Part shown: piece by piece, positions 1 through 7,643 of the stretch | Layout of the letters: each line of letters starts with the position of its first letter | Numbering within the stretch: position 1 is the first letter of the stretch | Assembly (NCBI GenBank): GCA_026002045.1 | Contig: BOAV01000024.1 | Span: 1 to 30,638, forward strand | Origin: Spirochaetia bacterium | Lineage (GTDB): Bacteria; Spirochaetota; Spirochaetia; Treponematales; Breznakiellaceae | Length of the DNA stretch: 30,638 nucleotides | Reading direction: 5' to 3' | Made by a program: the position numbers and the translations under genes | Notes under the pieces: model-generated | The model's database searches: none | What the model was told of the DNA's origin: nothing | What the model saw: the letters and a program-made list of their open reading frames with translations, nothing else

Positions 1-207
1 GACCGCATTGCCACCCTCACGCCGGAGGAAAAGGCTTCTGAATTAAGTCAGAAGCTCGATAATCTGGCAGACGAAGCAGCCCGGTTTGAAAAACGGGCGC
101 AGATACAGGGGAAAGGCTTTGACACCTCTGCATACTACCAACGGGAAAAAGCCGCCATCGAAGCGAAATATGCAGTGCCGGGAGTTGCGGCTAAGAAATC
201 AAAGTAA
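1..207 (+). CDS. C-terminal end of an unidentified phage protein (5' end outside window)
   Basis: An open frame enters from the left edge and stops with TAA at 205-207, giving 68 residues. The visible part is charged and helix-prone, rich in Lys, Glu and Ala, and ends in a Lys-rich tail (AAKKSK). No family is recognisable from this piece. A portal or another head protein would be expected to the left of the S49 protease in a lambda-type head cluster, so it could be the end of such a gene, but nothing in the residues proves it. Confidence 0.6.
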   Translation, partial: DRIATLTPEEKASELSQKLDNLADEAARFEKRAQIQGKGFDTSAYYQREKAAIEAKYAVPGVAAKKSK

Positions 208-219
208 AAGGAGTTTTGT

Positions 220-396
220 ATGAGTTTAGCGTTTTATGTCGTAAGTATCATCGGGATTGCATTTGAAGCAATCATCTTGACCGGCAAGTTTTTTAAGTGG
301 CCCCAGAAACTTATGGATTTTCTGACCACTATTGAGGAGCCGGTGACGATTATTGTCATTGCAATCCTGACATACATCGGCGTTACATCAGCCTAG
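220..396 (+). CDS. Small two-TM membrane protein, holin-like
   Basis: This 58-residue protein has two hydrophobic segments, at about residues 3-20 (AFYVVSIIGIAF) and 40-57 (VTIIVIAILTYIGV), joined by a short charged loop with KFFKWPQK. The start has a good ribosome site (AAAAGGAG, 207-214). Two-TM proteins of this size directly ahead of peptidoglycan-active and spanin-like genes are often class II holins, which form the lesion in the inner membrane at lysis. The role is inferred from size, topology and position; no holin family motif is visible. Confidence 0.6.
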   Translation: MSLAFYVVSIIGIAFEAIILTGKFFKWPQKLMDFLTTIEEPVTIIVIAILTYIGVTSA

Positions 397-420
397 CTGA
401 ACCACGGGAGAGGAAGCGGT

Positions 421-804
421 ATGACTGAGGTACTAAGCACGTTAATAAATAAGCTGCCGGTTACATATATCGAGTTCATGCTGCCGGTTCTGGCCGCAGC
501 GGGTGTTTGGGTATTCAGTCATATCCGCAGGGACAAGCAGGGCAAGATTATCTGGTTTTCAGCCAAATATGAGGCGAAGAAGTCGCAGAGAAAATTGGAC
601 TGTATCGCCGAGGGAATAGCTTATAACCGGACTGAACTGCTGCGGCTGCAAATTCTCCAGTGCATTGATCACAGGCCGGACGAAATCGAAACAATCTGCC
701 ATCTGTACGCGGAATATAAAGGTAGGCCAGATAATCCCAACGGGTATATTGACCGCCGTTTTAATGAGTGGCGTAAAAAAACCGGGCAAGGAGAAACGGC
801 GTGA
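421..804 (+). CDS. Single-TM phage protein of the lysis cassette
   Basis: This 127-residue protein has one membrane segment at about residues 17-34 (FMLPVLAAAGVWVFSHI) followed by a basic stretch (RRDK), so the rest is predicted to be cytoplasmic. The C-terminal part is helical and contains a conserved-looking segment (LYAEYKGRPDNPNGYID, then a NEWRKK end) of a type I associate with small phage membrane proteins next to holins. It may be a second holin, an antiholin or a lysis regulator. A purine-rich ribosome site (GGGAGAGG) precedes the ATG, and its TGA overlaps the next GTG start, so the two are translationally coupled. Confidence 0.6.
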   Translation: MTEVLSTLINKLPVTYIEFMLPVLAAAGVWVFSHIRRDKQGKIIWFSAKYEAKKSQRKLDCIAEGIAYNRTELLRLQILQCIDHRPDEIETICHLYAEYKGRPDNPNGYIDRRFNEWRKKTGQGETA

Positions 805-1274
805 AACTGACCGCAGATATGAAAATGTGTATCCTCAAAATTGATGGCATCGCCTCGGTGCGGATATCAAACAACGTGCGCACCCTGAAATATGGGGATC
901 GTCGGGTTTCAGAGGTCATCCGCTCCATTCCCGGAGGAAAACCCTATGACCCGCATACATTCCCTAAAGGGGTGTGGAATGTCACGGCGGTTGAGCGCAT
1001 TGAGAAATTTCATTTTAATGAAAAAGATTATGGAACCGTGCGGATTCGTACCGATGCCAACCAGAATGTAAAAATATGGGAACTGGATAAGGACGGGGAC
1101 TATTTACGGGAAACGAATCTTGAAACCAGTGACAGCGGGTATCTGCTGCACTATTCCGCTTATTCAACCACCCTTGGATGTATCCGGTTCACGTCACAAG
1201 ATGAAGCGGAATTGATCGCCGGGATTGTGGAAAAGACCCTGGAAAATGAAGATGTAATTTTGGAGGTTGTATGA
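801..1274 (+). CDS. DUF5675 / L,D-transpeptidase-fold-like protein, possible peptidoglycan-active enzyme
   Basis: The 157-residue product starts at GTG 801, with AAGGAG seven bases upstream. Its middle and C-terminal part reads LLHYSAYSTTLGCIRF (about residues 116-131). A histidine followed some ten residues later by a Thr/Ser-x-Gly-Cys-Ile-Arg motif resembles DUF5675 and L,D-transpeptidase-type folds, where the Cys is nucleophilic. Such proteins occur near phage lysis genes. It would act on the peptidoglycan of the host, as an endolysin-like enzyme, but I see no classical lysozyme, amidase or CHAP motif. The assignment rests on one motif plus position between holin-like and spanin-like genes. 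Confidence 0.5.
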   Translation: MKLTADMKMCILKIDGIASVRISNNVRTLKYGDRRVSEVIRSIPGGKPYDPHTFPKGVWNVTAVERIEKFHFNEKDYGTVRIRTDANQNVKIWELDKDGDYLRETNLETSDSGYLLHYSAYSTTLGCIRFTSQDEAELIAGIVEKTLENEDVILEVV

Positions 1275-1639
1275 ATGAAAAAGCTGATATTGTCCTGGGC
1301 GTTGCTTTTATCGTGTTTCTCGTTTTCACTCTGGGGGGAGGATGCTCCACAACCCCGGCAGTTGATACTGGAGACATCTTCCAGTCTGGTGTCGCAATCG
1401 GCAAACTTGAAACTTCAGTGGACAGAAATGGAGAAAACTTTAGACGGTTACAAGAAGGATTTGACGACATCACACGAAGAGCAGCAGAGATTGGAGACAG
1501 TATCGACAAACTTGTCTTTACAAGTACAGAACTGGATCGCCTCCTCAGAGAGTTTTTCAAAGAAAGCGGAGAAGTGGGAGTCGATGTTTTGGAAAGCAAT
1601 GAAAATACTCATTCCGCTGGCGGCCCTGGTGATTCTTGA
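1271..1639 (+). CDS. Putative lipoprotein in overlapping frame (o-spanin-like candidate)
   Basis: This 122-residue frame starts at an ATG overlapping the previous TGA (ATGA), only four bases from GGAGG (1262-1266). It has an N-terminal hydrophobic segment (VAFIVFLVFTLGGGC) ending in a relaxed, spirochaete-style lipobox with Cys25, then a helical charged region. It lies almost entirely inside the next ORF (1275-1718) in another frame, the arrangement of Rz/Rz1 spanin pairs, where the lipoprotein is the outer-membrane subunit. Caution: the minus strand is also open for long stretches here, so openness alone proves little. Confidence 0.5.
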   Translation: MNEKADIVLGVAFIVFLVFTLGGGCSTTPAVDTGDIFQSGVAIGKLETSVDRNGENFRRLQEGFDDITRRAAEIGDSIDKLVFTSTELDRLLREFFKESGEVGVDVLESNENTHSAGGPGDS

Positions 1640-1718
1640 TTTTATCGGGCGGATTATCTGCACCGTTTTGCGGTTCAATGGAGTAAAAATCCCGCATATT
1701 GTGGACGTAATTTTATAA
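1275..1718 (+). CDS. Spanin-like protein with signal/lipobox, coiled-coil and C-terminal TM
   Basis: The 147-residue product has a basic start (MKK) and a hydrophobic segment containing LLSC (residues 11-14, a good lipobox). A polar helical region at residues 30-105 looks like a coiled coil, and a strong TM segment follows at about 110-131 (ILIPLAALVILDFIGRIIC). An N-terminal lipid anchor plus C-terminal TM is the design of unimolecular spanins such as T1 gp11, which fuse inner and outer membranes at lysis. If the signal is instead cut after LWG, or kept as a TM, it would be the inner-membrane partner of the overlapping lipoprotein. The GGAGG site is eight bases from this ATG, better spacing than for 1271. 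Confidence 0.6.
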   Translation: MKKLILSWALLLSCFSFSLWGEDAPQPRQLILETSSSLVSQSANLKLQWTEMEKTLDGYKKDLTTSHEEQQRLETVSTNLSLQVQNWIASSESFSKKAEKWESMFWKAMKILIPLAALVILDFIGRIICTVLRFNGVKIPHIVDVIL

Positions 1719-1731
1719 GTAGGTAAAGAAA

Positions 1732-2124
1732 ATGGCAATACACGTAGACCAACATTCGTATAATATCTCGGTATCAAAAGGCAATACGTTTGAATATGAG
1801 GTAAAACTGACCGACAATAACGATCCGCCTATTGTTTTGACACCCGCAGATTATGTGCTGATAAAAATTCGGGAAAGGAACGGGAAAGAATTGTATTCCG
1901 CTTCCAGCCCGATAGTGGATAATAAATTTCCCTTCACCTTGACAAATGACCAATCCGAACTACTCCCCGTTGGAAGGCAAGAATGGGATTTTACGATATA
2001 CATCAACGCTGTCCTTGACCCTGACGGCCAGCCCATAGACGGCGATCATGTTTTTACCCCGTTTTTTCACCCGGCAGAATTCAATGTTTTGCAGGTTGTT
2101 TCCCGTGAGGGTAAACTATGCTGA
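1732..2124 (+). CDS. Phage appendage/baseplate-type beta-rich protein
   Basis: The 130-residue protein is predicted to be beta-rich (KGNTFEYEVKL, then PPIVLTPADYVLIKI) and resembles the N-terminal domains of phage upper-baseplate and fibre-associated proteins, in which a sandwich domain carries strings like DYVLIKIRERNGKELY. I cannot name a family with certainty. It overlaps the next gene by seven bases and opens the appendage block. The ribosome site is weak (AGTAGGTAAAG). Confidence 0.5.
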   Translation: MAIHVDQHSYNISVSKGNTFEYEVKLTDNNDPPIVLTPADYVLIKIRERNGKELYSASSPIVDNKFPFTLTNDQSELLPVGRQEWDFTIYINAVLDPDGQPIDGDHVFTPFFHPAEFNVLQVVSREGKLC

Positions 2125-2456
2125 CTAAAAAGCTCTGCGTCAAGTTTATATCCACATGGAATCCGCATATTCAGGCCAAAATAACGCCGTTATTCCAGCC
2201 GGATTTTTGTACCAAACTGACGCAAGCCTTTAACCCGCATTTTTGCGTTTCCTTTTCCCCCGCATCCACCGCCGATCCGCCTATGAAAGCATACATCATA
2301 GACGGCGACCTGCACTTTATTTTTGACGATAGCCGCCTCCAGATGACCGCCGAAGTGGACGGCAACGGCGATTTACTGATTGGGTATGACAACACGCAGA
2401 TGACGAACATCCGTATGGATGGGAATAATTTATTCTACGACTTTTTAGGAGCATAA
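2118..2456 (+). CDS. Appendage protein with 12-residue repeats and a module shared with 15299-16318
   Basis: The protein has 112 residues in two parts. Residues 9-44 hold three tandem 12-residue units with the pattern K-x4-[WF]-[NQ]-P-[HD]-[IF], starting at K9, K21 and K33. Residues 53-112 form an acidic beta-rich module (DGDLHFIFDDSRL, VDGNGDLLIGYD, DGNNLFYDFLG) that matches residues 74-134 of the protein at 15299-16318. Function is unknown. Position before a tail-fibre gene suggests a virion surface or fibre-linking protein. Confidence 0.55.
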   Translation: MLTKKLCVKFISTWNPHIQAKITPLFQPDFCTKLTQAFNPHFCVSFSPASTADPPMKAYIIDGDLHFIFDDSRLQMTAEVDGNGDLLIGYDNTQMTNIRMDGNNLFYDFLGA

Positions 2457-2457
2457 C

Positions 2458-3624
2458 ATGGCAATGACAAACATAAATGCGGGCAATGTTAAAGGCGGCA
2501 CGGGCGATCCCGGCCCTGGCATAGCCGAAGGCGGAACAGCCGGACAGATACTGGCGAAAGCGAGTGATGCCGACTTTGACACCGAATGGAAAGACAGGCT
2601 TGAAGGGGCGGTGCAACTGCAATCGGATTCCATGCAGGAAATTGAAAGCGACCTGTCTTTGGATGGAAACCTTGTTCTTGAGGATAAGGGGGCCGGAAGC
2701 AACGCCAAGATACTGGCCCGTGACAATGACGACAATTCCACCCATGAAATGCTCGGTCTGAATGATTACGGTGCAGGGAAGAAACAGGCAGAAGTGGGAA
2801 GCCCGAAGGCGCCGTTGTGCTTTAATTACGCCCTTATTGCGGGATGGGCGGAGGATATTCACCCTAAAGTAACCTATAAGCCCTTGTCCGGGCCGTCCGT
2901 AGATGAGCGGTTGGCGTTTGTAAACGAAGTGCTGGCGTTGGCCGACCGGGTAAACGCTATCGGCGGTGACGGGCACGTAGTAGCTTCTTTCGCAAATTTT
3001 GCTTCCCGACCTACGAATGTGAGCGGCCTTCCCGCGGGAGTGAAAGTAGGGGATGGAGTGCTTATTCTTGCGGATGAATCGCAGGGCGGCTCCAAGACAA
3101 AGTATTATATTGGCTCTATAGACGTGTCTGGTGTCATTACGTGGGTGGATGGCGGTACGGTAGAGAATGAAGTCAACGACATTCTGATTGCCGATTTCAC
3201 CGGAAACGCCATAGGCGCACTGATACCGAATGACGGCAAGCCTTATGAGATATACTGGCAGACGGCAACACCCGGCGCTCCGTCCACCTCTGCCGGAAGT
3301 GGTATTGCCACCCGCATTGGGACGAATGTGTTTTTGTTGGCGCAAGAAAGTACGGGGCTTATCCAGTCCGGCACGGTTACTGCGGGCACGGCTTCTACGC
3401 CTACATGGAAAACACCCTATATCAAGCCTTCCGGCGGAATTCCGAAAACCGACCTTGAGACAGCGGTGCAGGAATCCCTCGGTAAAGCCGATGCCGCCCA
3501 GCCCGCCCTCAAGGCAAGCAACGGCACAGACCCTCTTCCCGCAGACACCCCGATGTACGATAAGCCAGAAGTAGACACCGCTATTCAGACTGCGATTCAA
3601 GATTCATGGGCGGGGGCATACTAA
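2458..3624 (+). CDS. Tail fibre / appendage protein
   Basis: The 388-residue protein begins with a Gly-rich stretch and the typical fibre phrase GGTAGQILAKASDADFDTEW (residues 25-44), a segment found in many phage tail fibres and side fibres. The middle has beta-rich phrases (KVGDGVLILADES, YYIGSIDVSGVITWVDGG) as in fibre shafts. The C-terminus holds a helical Ala-rich segment (GGIPKTDLETAVQESLGKAD), a common trimerisation or assembly region. AGGAG at 2446-2450 fits the ATG. It probably sits on the virion surface and binds the host. A long antisense frame here is a shadow. Confidence 0.75.
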   Translation: MAMTNINAGNVKGGTGDPGPGIAEGGTAGQILAKASDADFDTEWKDRLEGAVQLQSDSMQEIESDLSLDGNLVLEDKGAGSNAKILARDNDDNSTHEMLGLNDYGAGKKQAEVGSPKAPLCFNYALIAGWAEDIHPKVTYKPLSGPSVDERLAFVNEVLALADRVNAIGGDGHVVASFANFASRPTNVSGLPAGVKVGDGVLILADESQGGSKTKYYIGSIDVSGVITWVDGGTVENEVNDILIADFTGNAIGALIPNDGKPYEIYWQTATPGAPSTSAGSGIATRIGTNVFLLAQESTGLIQSGTVTAGTASTPTWKTPYIKPSGGIPKTDLETAVQESLGKADAAQPALKASNGTDPLPADTPMYDKPEVDTAIQTAIQDSWAGAY

Positions 3625-4451
3625 TGAGTTACCAAGGCGACAAATTCACGGAAATTGCGGACGTTCTCCGGGACAAATATAACTTGACCACACCCATCGT
3701 GGCCAACGATTTCGCCGCTATGATTGCGGGGCTAACGTCACCGGCTGGAACCCCCCACGTACTGGAATATACAAGGCAGTTGAATACGGCTGCTAACTAC
3801 CTCGATAATGTGGTCGGTGTGGGAAGCGGCAACCCTTCCGTACAATCAGGAGGACCGGGGGCTGCCAACGGGGTATCGGCTAAAATTGCCAGTGAAACCG
3901 GCATTATTTTTGACAATCTCTATACACAGGCAAACCTGCCGATGCCGATACAGCAGTTGCGGTATACCGACCTCGACAATCTATCCGCTCCGGTGGTAAA
4001 AGCCTTTATATGTATAGTTGTAAGTACCGCAAACCCGGCAAATAACACCTATCAGGTGTTGGATGAATGGTACAACCCGTTAGTCTTGACAGCCGGGCAT
4101 CATTACAAACTGACCATCCCCTACTCGCTGGTAATGTTCTTGAGCGGAACAATAAGTGCCAACGGATCAAGCAGTTTCAGCAATTTGATGTTCGGTTTCA
4201 CCTCTGATGTAACTGCCGATGTACTTCCGGCAACGTATGTGCCGTTGTTTTCAAACGCCAATGCTGATACCGCTACTTATAAAAATGAGGTGGTAAATAT
4301 ACAGCTCGACAGCATTGATACGGGCATTTACAACTTTATCCAGGTAGGAGCGAAACATTTGTACGGAACCGCTACGTTGATACAGGGCATCAACAAAGGC
4401 TATGCGATTAGGTTTGACCAGGGTATGTGGGATATTCAAGCGGTTGGTTAG
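3624..4451 (+). CDS. Phage appendage protein, unknown function
   Basis: I choose ATG 3624, which overlaps the TAA of the fibre gene (TAATG), over ATG 3606, because the family-like start is MSYQGDKFTEIADVLRDKY. That N-terminus (EIADVLRDKYN...PIVANDFAAMIAGL) resembles the start of many small tail-associated proteins in Firmicute phages (EIAD-IR, DFA--I). The remaining ~235 residues are Ser/Thr/Asn-rich and beta-prone, as in receptor-binding or fibre-tip proteins. It is the last gene of the appendage block; 111 bases separate it from the head genes. Confidence 0.6.
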   Translation: MSYQGDKFTEIADVLRDKYNLTTPIVANDFAAMIAGLTSPAGTPHVLEYTRQLNTAANYLDNVVGVGSGNPSVQSGGPGAANGVSAKIASETGIIFDNLYTQANLPMPIQQLRYTDLDNLSAPVVKAFICIVVSTANPANNTYQVLDEWYNPLVLTAGHHYKLTIPYSLVMFLSGTISANGSSSFSNLMFGFTSDVTADVLPATYVPLFSNANADTATYKNEVVNIQLDSIDTGIYNFIQVGAKHLYGTATLIQGINKGYAIRFDQGMWDIQAVG

Positions 4452-4562
4452 TGGACTTTAGGGGGGAAAATAATTTGCGAAAGGGGCTTGACAGGGGTTG
4501 ACCTTAGCAAAACGGTATTAAAGACTGAATTATAGCATTGATCGGCGGACAAAGGTGAATGC
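4452..4562 (+). other. Intergenic spacer before the head module
   Basis: This 111-base gap has a TTGACA (4488-4493) and a TTGACC (4498-4503) ten bases apart, but I find no -10 box at 16-18 bases from either. The only A/T-rich candidate (TATTAA) is 22 bases from the first. There may be a phage-specific or activator-dependent promoter here, but nothing is convincing. The downstream gene starts with TTG, preceded by AAAGGTG. Confidence 0.3.
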
Positions 4563-5909
4563 TTGAACGAGAAATTACTGGCCATACACGCCGCCTATGC
4601 GGATAAGTGGCTGAACGAAAAGGCGAACATAACTCCCGAAGGCATAAAGGCTCTCAACGACCTCTATGGCAAGCCCATTCCCGAACCGGGAACCGCTGAA
4701 TCCATCGCCGCCATCTATTCCCTTGAAAACAACGCCGCCCGTATCCGTATTGACGGCCCCCTCTCTATCGAAGGCCCCGATGTATTTGACAAATACTACG
4801 GCTATGCCGGAACCAGCTACATTGACATTATCGGCGCCATCGAAAAGGCCAACACCGACCCCATGGCGCAGAATATTACCCTCGACATATCCAGCCCCGG
4901 CGGAAACGTTGACGGAATTTTTGAGGCCGCCGAAGCGGTGCGAACTTCCGCAAAACCCGTAACTGCCGTAGGCTCCGGTATGGTGGCAAGCGCCGCCTAC
5001 TGGCTGGCCTCGCAAGCCGAAAATATTTTAGCCGCAAACCCCATCACCGAATTTGGCTCCGTGGGCGTGGTGGTTGCCGGATATGACACCTCCGGCCTCG
5101 GCGAAAGAATGGGAGTGAAGCGTGTAACCATAACCTCAAGCCGGGCCCCCGATAAACACGCCGACATCGGCACCGAAAAAGGCCAATCAATTCTCAAGTC
5201 CCGCATAGACGCCATGGAACGCCATTTCTTTTCCGCCGTTGCCCGGGGCCGCCATGTAACCGAAGAACACATCGCGGAAAATTTCGGCAAAGGCGGACTG
5301 CTTATCGCCCTTGACTATGATCAAAGCAAACCCTCAGCGCTTTCATCCGGCATGATTGACGGCCTCCAAAAAACCCCAAATGGCCCACAGGCTACGAGCG
5401 TTATCTACTCACAAAACACCGTATCTACCCCCGCAGCAGCGGGAGAAAATAACACCCCCGCCCCGGCGGGAACAAGGGAGAATGCCAAAATGACATTAGC
5501 AGAATTATTGGCCGCCGATCCCTCCGCAAAAGTCGAGTTTGACGGCCATCTGGCCGCCGCCGAAAAAAACGGACGGGAAAAAGCCGAATCGGACGCAAAG
5601 GCGATTTTTGCAAAGTGCAAAGTTGCTTTTGACAATGAAGCGTATGCAGGGCTGCGCGATTTAGCCCTCAAGGTAATCAGCGGGGAGTCCAAGATTGAAG
5701 CTCTTGAAGCATCCTATGCCAACGCCGATATGTTCGCCGAAAAGGAGAAATCCTTACTCGCCCAGATCGAAACCTTGAAAACCGGCTCCGTACCCGGCCA
5801 AGCGCCGGACTTGTCCGCAACGCCGGAATCAAAGGCAATGGACGCCGCCGGTATGCAGGCGCTTGAGGAAGCGAAAAAGCGCAAGGAGGCGCAGGGTAAA
5901 TGGCAATAA
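4563..5909 (+). CDS. S49-family prohead protease, with C-terminal scaffold region
   Basis: The 448-residue protein resembles the lambda gpC/SppA group, which matures the capsid by cutting scaffold. Visible are the nucleotide-like loop DISSPGGNVDGI (108-119), the probable nucleophile Ser143 in GSGMVASAAYW, and a probable general-base Lys198 in SSRAPDKHADIG. The protease domain ends near residue 270. After a Pro/Ala linker comes a helical, charged region (310-448) typical of scaffold. The start is TTG 4563 with AAAGGTG upstream; the nearby ATG 4559 is out of frame. The gene overlaps the decoration gene by ten bases. Confidence 0.9.
   Translation: MNEKLLAIHAAYADKWLNEKANITPEGIKALNDLYGKPIPEPGTAESIAAIYSLENNAARIRIDGPLSIEGPDVFDKYYGYAGTSYIDIIGAIEKANTDPMAQNITLDISSPGGNVDGIFEAAEAVRTSAKPVTAVGSGMVASAAYWLASQAENILAANPITEFGSVGVVVAGYDTSGLGERMGVKRVTITSSRAPDKHADIGTEKGQSILKSRIDAMERHFFSAVARGRHVTEEHIAENFGKGGLLIALDYDQSKPSALSSGMIDGLQKTPNGPQATSVIYSQNTVSTPAAAGENNTPAPAGTRENAKMTLAELLAADPSAKVEFDGHLAAAEKNGREKAESDAKAIFAKCKVAFDNEAYAGLRDLALKVISGESKIEALEASYANADMFAEKEKSLLAQIETLKTGSVPGQAPDLSATPESKAMDAAGMQALEEAKKRKEAQGKWQ
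5490..5909 (+). CDS. Nested capsid scaffold protein from an internal in-frame start
   Basis: ATG 5490 is in frame with the protease gene (its codon 310) and has a strong site AAGGGAG (5474-5480) nine bases upstream. It would give a 139-residue, highly charged, helical protein beginning MTLAELLAADPSAKVEFDGH, with a Lys-rich C-terminus (EEAKKRKEAQGKW). Lambda makes scaffold gpNu3 from an internal start within gene C in the same manner. The start signal is seen in the sequence; expression as a separate protein is inferred from the lambda precedent. Confidence 0.65.
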   Translation: MTLAELLAADPSAKVEFDGHLAAAEKNGREKAESDAKAIFAKCKVAFDNEAYAGLRDLALKVISGESKIEALEASYANADMFAEKEKSLLAQIETLKTGSVPGQAPDLSATPESKAMDAAGMQALEEAKKRKEAQGKWQ

Positions 5910-6244
5910 GAGGAACCTACACCCCCGATGATTTAATCACCGGGAAATTTCCGATCAAGGATGACGTGATTATCGTCCCGTCCGGCACCGCCGCATTTAA
6001 GCGTGGCTGCGTCCTTACTACGGCATTTGTCCCGGTATTGACCGCAACCGCCGCAAACGTCCGGTATGTCGCCCTTGAAGATACTGACGCAAGCGCCGCC
6101 GCCGCCCGGTGTGTGGTTGCCAAGACCGGCGGCTTTAACATCAACAAGATGTCCACCGGAGACACCACCACCGTTGTAAGCCTCGTGGCTGCCCTGGAGA
6201 AATACAGCATCTTCCCCGAAGCCGCCGAGACCGACACGTTCTAA
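5900..6244 (+). CDS. Head decoration protein (lambda gpD family)
   Basis: The 114-residue protein is close in length to lambda gpD (110). It contains the expected features: YTPDDLITGKFPIKDDVIIV near the N-terminus, a GTAAFKRGCVLT segment and an Ala-rich middle (VALEDTDASAAAARC). gpD trimers cap and stabilise the expanded capsid. The gene lies between protease/scaffold and major capsid, exactly as in lambda, and its start overlaps the protease gene end. Confidence 0.88.
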   Translation: MAIRGTYTPDDLITGKFPIKDDVIIVPSGTAAFKRGCVLTTAFVPVLTATAANVRYVALEDTDASAAAARCVVAKTGGFNINKMSTGDTTTVVSLVAALEKYSIFPEAAETDTF

Positions 6245-6262
6245 AAAGGAGAACAACAGAAA

Positions 6263-7324
6263 ATGGCAATACCCCAGAATTTAATAAGCCTGTACGAAAC
6301 CCGGACAATGCTCCCGTTCATCGAACTGAACCCCGGAGCGCCTACTCCCCTGCGGGATGCGGTGTTTACCAATACCCGGCTTTTCGACAGCAAGAAAATC
6401 GACATCGAAGTGATCAAGCGGGGCCGGGAAGTACCGAACTACTGCAAGAGCATCGAGTCCGGCGACCTGGTGGAACATGAGGGATACAACTCCTTCACCT
6501 ACGAGGCCCCCTATGTGCATGAGTACCTGCACATCAAGCCGGAGGATTTTGACTTCAAGCAGATCGGCGAAACCCCCTACAACTACACCCCGCCCGAACA
6601 GCAGGTAACAAACCGCTTGAACCGGGATTATACCACCCTGGACACCCGGTATAACCGCCTTGAGGAACGGCAGGCCGTGGAACTCATCACCACCGGGGCG
6701 CTCACCCCCTATGACAAAAAGGGCAACGCTTTCCCCACCATCGACTTCGGCGTACAGACTTCCCATAAGCCCGTATTGACCGGCACGGCAAAGTGGAACG
6801 ATGCAAGCGCCACGAAAAACAGCATCATTGCCCAGCTTGTCCTCTGGAATACCGACCTCTTGGTAAAAGACGGCACCCACAACGTCCGCCAGATATGGAT
6901 GGGCCGGGCCGCCAAGAATGCGCTGATCAACGCCCTTGACCCGGACAATTCCTATGCCGGTTTCAACAGTATTGATGCCAGCCGGGGAAGCCTCGATCTG
7001 ACCCCGCTCCCGGAAGGAATCTCCCGTGTAGGCCGCCTCCGTGAATTGGGCGATATTCCCATGTTCTGCTATGTCGGCTGGTACAAAGACCGCACTGGCA
7101 CCGTGGTACAGATGTTCCCAGAAAACCTCGTGGTTATGGTTGGCTCAGGCCGGTATGACCGGAACTACGGTCGCATTGAAAACTTCAACGCACCGTCCAA
7201 AATCGCCCGTTTCCCCTGGATATGGCGCGATCCCAAAGGCAAGGGAATCGAGACCCATCTCGAAACGTCCCCGCTGCTCTCAATCTATGAACCCGACGAT
7301 CTGGTGATCGCCACCGTTTGCTAA
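6263..7324 (+). CDS. Major capsid protein (lambda gpE family)
   Basis: The 353-residue protein (lambda gpE has 341) shows family hallmarks: the N-terminal TRTMLPFIELNPGAPTPLRD, then IDIEVIKRGREVPNY, and the C-terminal WIWRDPKGKGIETHLETSPL. It builds the icosahedral shell. A clear AAAAGGAG ribosome site lies about 12 bases ahead of the ATG. It is GC-rich with strongly biased codons, as expected for an abundant structural protein. Confidence 0.93.
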   Translation: MAIPQNLISLYETRTMLPFIELNPGAPTPLRDAVFTNTRLFDSKKIDIEVIKRGREVPNYCKSIESGDLVEHEGYNSFTYEAPYVHEYLHIKPEDFDFKQIGETPYNYTPPEQQVTNRLNRDYTTLDTRYNRLEERQAVELITTGALTPYDKKGNAFPTIDFGVQTSHKPVLTGTAKWNDASATKNSIIAQLVLWNTDLLVKDGTHNVRQIWMGRAAKNALINALDPDNSYAGFNSIDASRGSLDLTPLPEGISRVGRLRELGDIPMFCYVGWYKDRTGTVVQMFPENLVVMVGSGRYDRNYGRIENFNAPSKIARFPWIWRDPKGKGIETHLETSPLLSIYEPDDLVIATVC

Positions 7325-7334
7325 GGAGGAACGA

Positions 7335-7643
7335 ATGAAAATTAAACCCATCGGTTGCACGCTGTACACCGACAAAAAGCAGGGCGTTGATTCGGCAGTC
7401 GGACCCGGTGAAGTCATCGAAATCGAAGATGCCGAAGCCATGGCCCTGATTAAAGCCGGAAAAGCGGAAAAGGCCGGAAAAGGCGAAGGGACCACCGAGC
7501 CAAAAGCCCTATCCAAAAAGAAGCGCGAAAAACTTGAAACCCAGGCCGTTGAATCCGGCCTCGGCAATGCGGATGAACTCGCAAATCTCACCGATGCGGA
7601 ACTGATTGCGCTGGTGGACGACAAATCGGGGGATGACGAATGA
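7335..7643 (+). CDS. Small head-completion-like protein (gpFI position)
   Basis: The 102-residue protein has an N-terminal beta part containing GPGEVIEIEDAEAMALIKAGKA, a phrase seen in many small phage proteins placed right after the capsid gene. It is followed by a Lys-rich linker and an acidic helical C-terminus (NLTDAELIALVDDKSGDDE) that looks like a helix-extension-helix. AAGGAGG precedes the ATG. In lambda the gene at this place is FI, a DNA-packaging helper; family membership is not shown. Confidence 0.65.
   Translation: MKIKPIGCTLYTDKKQGVDSAVGPGEVIEIEDAEAMALIKAGKAEKAGKGEGTTEPKALSKKKREKLETQAVESGLGNADELANLTDAELIALVDDKSGDDE

Noticed and set aside
2317..3600. A 427-residue open frame on the minus strand
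   Set aside because: It lies opposite the tail-fibre and neighbouring gene. The + frames have fibre motifs, ribosome sites and operon overlaps. The minus product is Arg/Gly/Cys-rich with no recognisable domain, as shadows of GC-rich genes are.
4488..4530. Promoter from TTGACA before the head genes
   Set aside because: No -10 box at a usable distance from either TTGAC copy.
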